A stretch of DNA of 64,000 nucleotides from Volvariella volvacea V23 (lineage: Eukaryota; Basidiomycota; Agaricomycetes; Agaricales; Pluteaceae). Shown one piece after another: positions 57,801 through 64,000 of the stretch (position 1 is its first letter; each line of letters opens with the position of its first letter). Made by a program: the position numbers and the translations under genes. The stretch is taken from the NCBI GenBank assembly GCA_000349905.1, contig KB722742.1:487778-551777 (forward strand), in the 5' to 3' direction. The notes under the pieces are model-generated. The model was not told the DNA's origin. It saw nothing but the letters and a program-made list of their open reading frames with translations, and ran no database searches.

Positions 57801-59469
57801 ATTTTCTTGCAGCGGATACCGTTGCGTTCAGTGCTCGATGCCAACTCCTCGTATCCAAGCTAGGTCGTTCTAGTAAACCAAGCCCTCGGTTTATCGTTGT
57901 GGTGAGCTTCATTGACTTCGTAGTGTGCCCCAATTTGCTGAGTTCTTCGGGAGACCCAACGAGCAGTCCACCTGGTTGTTACCACATTAAACAATGGTCA
58001 GGCCATATCAACACTGGAACGCAAGATACCCATTGTGACGATTAAGAGTATTGGAATGTCAAATTTGCGAGATGATTGGCTGGTATGCCTTCATTAACGT
58101 TCGTAGAAGCGCAACACATGCTCATCATTTTAAATGTAGATCTTGAATGGCAGTGTTTCAGAAGAGGGAGACCCCGTTATTAGTTGTTATTTCAAGACGG
58201 AACTCGCAGCTAGTCTGGTTCAGCTGTCGCAAGGAGCTATTACACTGAACATATCCTCTACGTGGGTGCCTCGATTGTAGAGGTCATCGATCTAACTCAT
58301 ACCCACTCTAGACTGGACTATGCAAAGAAAAAAGAGAAGAGGGCACAAATTAAATTCGTAAAGGATGAAACCATAACCAAGGATGATGTTTATAAGAGTC
58401 ATACTGTTCATGTTCCTTCTGGTGAAGCCCTTGGCAGCCTGTCCCGTCCCCCGCCAAAGAGAAAAGCGGGCGTCGTCCGCCCGATTACAGAAGGAAAGCT
58501 GCTGCGTGCTGGAGGCCCAGGTGTACGTGCTAATGGTTTGAAGTATCCACTGCATTGGCTAATCCCCACATAGAAACCCAATTCCTCTCGCCCAACTCCA
58601 ACTCCTCGCTCCCTTCCTGGGCAGTCGTCGACTCCGGCTGCGCCGCCGCCACCCATTGCCAAGTCAACTACAAATGCGTCTACGATTTCGACAGCCTCTA
58701 GTGTGACCACGACTGCATCTAAAATTGCATCACGGAGTGCTGCACCCCCACCCCCACCCCCACCCCCGCCTGCCAAACCAGATGTACAATTGTATAGAGC
58801 TAAATTCGCATTTGACGGGCAGGAGGGAGAGATGTCGTTGGCTAAGGATGACGTAGTTGAGCTCATCGAAAAAGATGACAACGGCTGGTGGTTAGTAAAG
58901 AAAGATGGGGTAGAAGGCTGGGCTCCAAACAATTATCTCGAACTAGTCCCTGCTGCCGCTGCCCCGCCTCCACCGCCTCCTCCACCTGCTCGTCGACCTG
59001 TTCCTACACCTGTGGCAGCGGCAGCCAAACCCACACCGACGCCAGCGTCTGTAGCAGCCAACCCGCAAGCGAAACCTGTATCTGTTTTCCCAGGTATGGC
59101 ACCAGCGAACGGTTCTGCCGCCCCTTGGAAAAAGACCCCCGCTGCCTCATCAGGACCTGATCCCTCACCTGCTTCATCACGGCCCTCTAGTTCTCTGGCA
59201 CAGAAGCCACCTCCACCAGTAGCTACCAAGCCAAAACCACCCCCTGTTGCTGCCAAGCCAGTAGCACCAAAGCCTCCTGTTGCTGGCGGCAAGCCACCCA
59301 TTCCGACTGCTCCAAGGCCAGCGGCAAATGTTGCACCCAAGGCAGCACCAGGGCAATTAGATCTTGCAGCAGCTGTAAGTCCTAATTCGAACATCGTTCT
59401 AATGCTGTGCATATTCACATCTTTCTCTAGTTGGCGAAGCGAGCACAAAGAATGACGGACGACGAGTGA
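54828..59469 (+). CDS. MYO1: Class I myosin (MYO1/MYO3/MYO5-like)
   Basis: This is the actin motor of endocytic patches. The first coding exon is only ATG (54828-54830), followed by GTAAGTG; exon 2 reads [15 protein letters not shown]. The motor domain follows: [36 protein letters not shown]-loop [52 protein letters not shown]-site region [25 protein letters not shown] and CIKPNQNR-like [12 protein letters not shown]. The neck has two IQ-like motifs, [15 protein letters not shown] and [15 protein letters not shown]1 tail: [17 protein letters not shown] Pro-rich TH2 flanks the SH3 domain ([25 protein letters not shown]-type, with [20 protein letters not shown]). The C-terminus is [16 protein letters not shown] at 59469, with no terminal acidic Trp. 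About sixteen exons. The upstream UCS gene is its probable chaperone. Confidence 0.96.
58745..58767. repeat. Four runs of five C separated by single A, coding for polyproline
   Basis: The plus strand has four C5 runs separated by single A residues inside the MYO1 Pro-rich region just before the SH3 domain. The complementary strand therefore has four G5 runs with one-base loops, a very strong G-quadruplex pattern. It encodes about ten Pro residues. Confidence 0.8.
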
Positions 59470-59717
59470 GAAATGACAGATATCTTTCTTTCCTTAATTC
59501 ATATGTTCATTGTCGGTATATGAGTAATCAATGCATTAGAGCAAAGTGGGATGTTCATAACATAAAGGACGATGCAGAACAATCATGGGTCGGTAAAGTG
59601 CATGGGATGGGTATAAACTGTATCATAAGCCAAAATGACGAAGCTATGGGTGGCTGCTATATGGTGTGATCGCGTCCGTAGTGAGACTTGGGTAATTACA
59701 ATCCGATACTGATCTAG

Positions 59718-61676
59718 TTATGCTGATTCTGTGATTAGAATAGGTGGTGGGGCCGGGCTGGAGGGTCGAGAAAGTCTAGAATATGATGATAATCTTCCTG
59801 ACAGCTGTGGTCTCTTGCGGCTGTGGCTGAAAGGAGATGGTGAGCGTGGCTTGGACGTAGGACGAGCATCCTGTAATTTATCTCCGATGGGGCCCACATT
59901 TTCGTCTTTCTCCCGACCGTCATCATCATCATCTTCTTTAGTGGCCTCGCCGTCGGAGGAGGCACCGCTGGAAGCTCTCCAATTTCGAAGTTCATCTGCG
60001 GAGAGTACCTTTGCTACAGGCTTGTCTGTCGATACGCTTGGAATCTTGGCTTCAAGAGCGCTCCGTCCGGTCTCTATCAGACTCTCAAGCATATGCTTTA
60101 CACGCTTGTAAATTTCATCTCCGTCGCCTTCCTCATCGCCTTCGTCCTCAGTTTCTTCCGTGTCGTTTCCGTCATCTAGAGTCGATTTGACAGCACGAAA
60201 TTGTCGAGGAGGGAGTATCAGCCGCGACTCTCGAAGTTTTCGACGAAGTTCGCGAATTTCCTTTGCTTGCTTATGCTTCATTGTCTCCAACGTAGAGTTG
60301 ATTGCCATTAGCGATCGGTTCGTAATTTCCAGGTCGGCGATCTATATGCGAATGTTAGGGTGATCATTTCAACTTGAAGCTGAGGCCGAAATTAGGCCTC
60401 ACCTTGCGATTGGACTTGGCCTCGGCTCTGACTTTGTACTCCTCATCATCCGAATCATCGAGATCAAGACCACTCTCCGTGCCCGTATGGTCGCTTGCTA
60501 CCTTGGAATGAGGCCGCGTCTTGTCTGCAGAGAGACTGGAGACTACTGTATGATCGTTTTGACTAGTGGAGACACTGCTCTGACTATCCGACTCGGCATT
60601 ATGAGATACGGAAGACCGTGACGCTGAAGACCGAGAGGAGAAGGAGACCGCAGAGGCTGAAGGAGATTGCGGAGGAAGAGGGATGGACGCCGGATCAACC
60701 TTTGCAACTATAATGCTATGTCGCGGGCTGTTGACGTGCAGATCCTCTTTTTGTGGATGTAACTGCTGAGTACGCACTGCAGGACGGGGTGTCGCGTATC
60801 TGTGCGGATTGGCTGCGGGGGATGCTGTAGTAATGGGATAGAAGATATTTGGCGCAGCTGGGCTGGCAGAGACGGAAGACGATATTGACGGGCTACGAGT
60901 TCTCAGGCTACTACTGACAGACCGCGCACCGCTCGGATGATGGGGTTGAGTTGGCGACGAAGGCAAACCAGGCTCTTGCAGCGACTTGATGATGGAGACC
61001 CTAGCTTTGATTCTGATTGGTGCCGGTGCTGCGAGCGGTATTTCGTTATCGCATACGTTGTTGTCTGCTCCGGGTAGAGTAGGAGATGACGGACGCGAGG
61101 AAACTGAAGCCACGTGAAGAGACGACAAAGAGTTGACATGGTGCAATGAGACGTTACGCGGCTTGGGGTCTGTTACTCGACCTATTCCAAGCTCTGAGGC
61201 TGTGGGTCTATGACGAGATTGTGGCGTTGCAGGAGCTGATTCAGGTGTCTGGGGGCGTAAACTGGAACGAATCACAGTTGCTCTAGCTTTGGCGGGGATA
61301 GTAGGGGAGAGTGTACTATTTGGAGAACGAGGAGTTGTTCTAGCAGGAGATAAGGCGCGAGGATTGCTGGAATTGGAAGGCTGGTTTTCTTGACTTTGTC
61401 GTGATGGTCTGGTCGATGTGGTGGATATAACGCTTGGGGTTTTCCGGGATGAGATTGTGGCACTACTGTTGACTTTTGCTCTGGGTCGAAAAATGTGTTC
61501 GGAATCATTGGTAGATATTGGGGTCATTGGTGTCTTAATTGGTGAAGGTGGCCGTGAACTTTCTCGTGAAGGGGGTCGTGAGGTATCAGCAGAGTTGCTA
61601 GGCAGAACCTTGACGATAACCTGGGCCAGCACTGAGGAAGGAGGCCGATAGTCTGAACGGATGACGAACCTTCCGT
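59718..61676 (-). CDS. Ser/Pro-rich fungal protein with conserved C-terminal coiled coil
   Basis: Two exons join near 60340-60400. The upstream exon appears to open at an acceptor near 61677 (DGRFVIRSDYRPPSSVLAQV), so the true start lies further up and was not found. About 400 residues of low-complexity Ser/Pro/Thr/Arg sequence follow, with DPASIPLPPQSPSAS and an acidic GLDLDDSDDEEYKVR. A conserved-looking helix then spans the splice: [55 protein letters not shown]. This NRKI-DLEI-N-SL-AIN pattern recurs in fungal coiled-coil proteins of unknown role. The C-terminus is acidic, then basic and Ser-rich, ending PPPILITESA at 59718. Function is not known. Confidence 0.7.
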
Positions 61677-61869
61677 CTTACAGAAACGTCCATGGTGTCG
61701 TGAGGAGGGATAGGTTAAGCGGAATAGAGCAGCCACTGTGGTTGACCACAAGGCGACGAAAGTGGTTACATAAATCAAACCAAATTCAGTTGCAGCCAGA
61801 GATTAGATCAAGAATGCTACACTTTCCATACACTACGTTCATTCATTTTAGCCTACATCCCTTCCTACC

Positions 61870-62741
61870 TTAATGTACGCCCTTCCTTGCCAAAACATCC
61901 TCCACCACCTTTTCAATCAGAGCCCTCAGGCCTTCACTACCACCGCCCTCCAGCGCTGCAGATACGCTCTTCTCGACATATTTGCCTACCATATCAACCT
62001 CAATGTTCACCTTAGCACCAATGACCTTTTTGCTCAACGTAATCTTCTCCTGTGTGTGCTGGATAAGCATGACGCTGAAGGTGCGCTTGGTATTGTCCAC
62101 TCCGGTCACTGTAAGGGAAGCACCATCAATCGTCACGTAGCCCTTGGGAACGATATACGGTAATAAAGACGGCCGAGCAGACGTCGCCTCAGGTAACAAG
62201 AATGTCAAGCGTTGGGAATCGCCATCATATGTTCGCTCCAGAATCGTAGCAGTGTCGTCGACATGAGCCTGAAATAATAGAATTAAAAGCAATGAAAGGG
62301 CGACACACTTCGTGTACACACTTGAACGAAATGCCCACCAAACCGAACGTGTCCACCCATAGCTCGTTCAAGATTGACCTGACCACCGACTCGCAGGTCA
62401 CCTGGAAAGTGCTTCAGACTTGGCGCTATTCCATTCAAACGAAGACCACGAACCCAAATCTGTCCTATCAAGGGTTTCATTGGCCAACCACACCTTGAAC
62501 CAACCACCGTTCTCGGTTGGATGGAATTCGGTGACAGTTAAGCATGCGCCATTGACAGCGATTGAATCGCCTACGTGGCAGTCACCCAAGATTGGTGCTG
62601 AGTCTGATATGACGAGGGTGCACCCAGTGGTATCCTTTTCGATGGAGGACACGGTGCCGAGATGCTCGATCTAATCAAGCCAAGCGATGTTATAAAGGGA
62701 TACCGTAAAGAAGGGCATGAACCGACCAGACCAGTGAACAT
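61870..62741 (-). CDS. RIB5: Riboflavin synthase alpha chain
   Basis: This is the final step of riboflavin synthesis, dismutating two lumazines to riboflavin and its pyrimidine. A 15-nt first exon MFTGL (62741-62727) splices to IEHLGTVSSIEKDTTG. The first half-domain has LGDCHVGDSIAVNGACLTV, NETLDRTDL and SQVNLERAMGGHVRFGGHFVQ. The second half, which repeats the first, has AHVDDTATI, SLLPYIVPKGYVTIDGASL and VTGVDNTKRTFSVMLIQHT. KVNIEVDMVGKYVEKSV is the typical end, followed by a C-terminal helix ending ARKGVH at 61870. Three introns. Complete, with the two lumazine-binding halves intact. Confidence 0.96.
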
Positions 62742-62824
62742 TGTGAAGGTTGTTGGCCACGTGGACGTGACAGCACCCGAAATGCTCGTCCTCCAGCTTG
62801 AACCTGAAAGCCTGCTCGGCCATC
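62742..62824. promoter_or_regulatory. 83-bp divergent promoter of RIB5 and a small membrane protein, with CACGTG
   Basis: The start codons at 62741 (minus) and 62825 (plus) are 83 bp apart. A CACGTG hexamer at 62758-62763 lies 17 bp before the RIB5 ATG. Shared use is inferred from spacing. Confidence 0.4.
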
Positions 62825-63065
62825 ATGCCATCGCCACCCCACCCACCCCCGTCAAACCCAGCAAACCGTACGCTCCTCCAATCGTACGCGGGTACGTAGA
62901 ACGAGCTTACTTTCCCCCACATTCGTCTCAAGACCATTCTTTGCAGCCTTGCCTCCGCGTACAAGGCTGTCCTTTTCTCTTGCTGTTTGTGGTGTCGCAG
63001 CGGCCGGGATTTTCATTTCAGACTATCTCGAAAGGCTTCCTGCACGACAAACTGAAAAACGATAA
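62825..63065 (+). CDS. Small membrane protein of about 61 residues
   Basis: This gene is too small to appear as a single open frame. Exon 1 starts at 62825: MPSPPHPPPSNPANRTLLQS with YA before the GTACGT donor (about 62892). A 56-nt intron ends at TTGCAG, and exon 2 reads ALPPRTRLSFSLAVCGVAAA then GIFISDYLERLP with ARQTEKR before TAA at 63063-63065. The product has a Pro-rich start and one hydrophobic helix flanked by basic residues, the style of small mitochondrial inner-membrane proteins. The family is not recognised with certainty. A clean splice and consistent composition favour a real gene; without the intron the frame stops at once. Confidence 0.6.
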
Positions 63066-63135
63066 AAGCATCTCGGTTTCTTGTTACAACCCAACAGCTG
63101 TACCTAGGATCTAGGAAGCCTAAATAAATACATCC

Positions 63136-63984
63136 TCATACGTGATGCACGACAATTGGAGGCACTATTCGCAATCTGTTGCTCGGTCTTCTCACCAGAG
63201 GTTCTAATGGGTGTGGGTCGTCTTCCGGACCATATTTGACTTTCCTGAGTTCAGATGAGCGCCGCTGGCTTTCCTTGATCTGCTCCGAAAGGTCTCTGAT
63301 GATGACTGAATTCGCGTGCTTGTCCCAAGGCTTGTTCTCCCAATCTGGAATCATATCCTCCTGGTCTCCGCCACTCTTTCTCCCGCAAAATACGTCTTTC
63401 AAAAACTTGCACCAAGTGTCGAAGAACACTGCTCCTAGCACCACGACCACCACGAATGTAACAGTAAGCACGGCTATCCCGACGACCTTCCATCTGTTGA
63501 TCTCGTGCGATGGCTGGACCAGAGCTGAAGTGTTTTGTTCATCTGTTTGACCGTTTCGTTCGTCTCTTCGGCTCGTCTCTTCGGGTGCTTGATTTGTGGC
63601 GCCCTCGGTGGGTGGAATACTGCTGGTGGACGATTCCTTCATGGTTCGCGTAGGATGGGCAGTCGCAGTCGCAGTATGACTATTTGGGGTTACCGTCATC
63701 GTGCTTGCATGCTCCGTTGTGTGTGTGCTTGTCGCCCCGCCCACATGGCCATCCAGCTTGCCCGTCTCTAATGTCTCAAGCAATCGCGTAAGGTCGTCAT
63801 CGAGCCTTGACATCGTCACCGCTTCTTCCCCTTCCAATTTCGTCAAGGCGTCTTCGTCAAAACTTGGAAATGCCGTTGGCAGTATGTCACCCAGAGCTCG
63901 GGGAAGGGACACCTCGGTACCAAGGAATGGTCTTGAGTGCGTGGCCTGGAAGAGGACCAGAGCGAGAATAGATTTATAGAGCAT
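63136..63984 (-). CDS. Type I membrane protein with Ser/Thr-rich ectodomain, function unknown
   Basis: A single exon of 282 codons starts at 63984. A signal peptide (MLYKSILALVLFQATHSRPF) is followed by an ectodomain with an acidic helix (LEGEEAVTMSRLDDDLTRLL) and then a Ser/Thr-rich, probably O-glycosylated region around residues 85-165. A single membrane helix, VVGIAVLTVTFVVVVVLGAV, spans about residues 170-190. The cytosolic tail has a Cys pair just after the membrane (DTWCKFLKDVFCGRK), then IPDWENKPWDKHANSV and a basic C-terminus ending IVPPIVVHHV. The layout resembles fungal wall-sensor-like or cell-surface proteins, but no family is recognised. Confidence 0.75.
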   Translation of the reverse strand: MLYKSILALVLFQATHSRPFLGTEVSLPRALGDILPTAFPSFDEDALTKLEGEEAVTMSRLDDDLTRLLETLETGKLDGHVGGATSTHTTEHASTMTVTPNSHTATATAHPTRTMKESSTSSIPPTEGATNQAPEETSRRDERNGQTDEQNTSALVQPSHEINRWKVVGIAVLTVTFVVVVVLGAVFFDTWCKFLKDVFCGRKSGGDQEDMIPDWENKPWDKHANSVIIRDLSEQIKESQRRSSELRKVKYGPEDDPHPLEPLVRRPSNRLRIVPPIVVHHV

Positions 63985-64000
63985 GTGTATAGAGTAATAG

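Noticed and set aside
58408..58932. 174-codon minus-strand frame with a poly-Gly run
   Set aside because: It is antisense to the Pro-rich TH2/SH3 region of myosin-I; the Gly run is the reverse of the polyproline tract.
58933..59448. 171-codon minus-strand Gly/Ala-rich frame
   Set aside because: It mirrors the Pro/Ala-rich tail of myosin-I and has no start context or domain of its own.

Overview
The window is nuclear DNA from a filamentous fungus, most likely an Agaricomycete (mushroom-forming basidiomycete). This is inferred from three things: dense genes split by many introns of about 50 nt, a 7-TM family typical of Agaricomycetes (DUF6533-like), and fungal versions of core eukaryotic genes (OLE1 fused to cytochrome b5, a BRCA2/Brh2-type protein, TRM6, PFA4, MDM1, a UCS protein, myosin-I). 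About 34 protein genes and three tRNA genes fill 64 kb on both strands. I saw no transposon, CRISPR array, virus or rRNA.

Layout. 0-10 kb: a gene start at the left edge, a 7-TM protein, ALG9, a large orphan, a divergent histone H4 / tail-anchored thioredoxin pair, and a degenerate RNase III + dsRBD protein. 10-20 kb: a short-chain dehydrogenase facing CutC, a delta-9 desaturase, an Rsc4-like tandem-bromodomain protein, and a zinc-finger/coiled-coil protein with a WG-rich stretch. 20-30 kb: palmitoyltransferase PFA4, a likely mitochondrial basic protein, a basic orphan, an ACT-domain protein, a damaged RNase T2 gene, NAF1 and mitochondrial EF-Ts. 30-40 kb: alkaline ceramidase, two tRNA-Cys genes, MPP-alpha, a BRCA2 homologue, and a taxilin-like protein that appears to carry a SUMO-like domain inside its coiled coil. 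40-50 kb: UAP1, an exo-beta-1,3-glucanase, an intron-containing tRNA-Trp, an OAC1-like carrier and a long PXA-RGS-PX sorting nexin. 50-64 kb: TRM6, a UCS myosin chaperone directly followed by class I myosin, a serine-rich coiled-coil protein, riboflavin synthase, an overlooked 61-residue membrane protein and a type I membrane protein.

Most genes are housekeeping. Many pairs are divergent and share promoters of 80-250 bp, several with a CACGTG box. Functional neighbours include the UCS chaperone beside its likely client myosin, and UAP1 beside a wall glucanase (chitin precursor synthesis and glucan remodelling). The most unusual items are the taxilin/SUMO architecture, the two lesions in RNase T2, the catalytically degraded RNase III protein, GC-AG introns in both genes of the H4/thioredoxin pair, an ATG-only first coding exon in myosin-I, and a desaturase whose third histidine box seems one histidine short. 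Exon limits were worked out by hand from GT/AG sites, reading frame and family resemblance, so gene spans are firmer than individual junctions.
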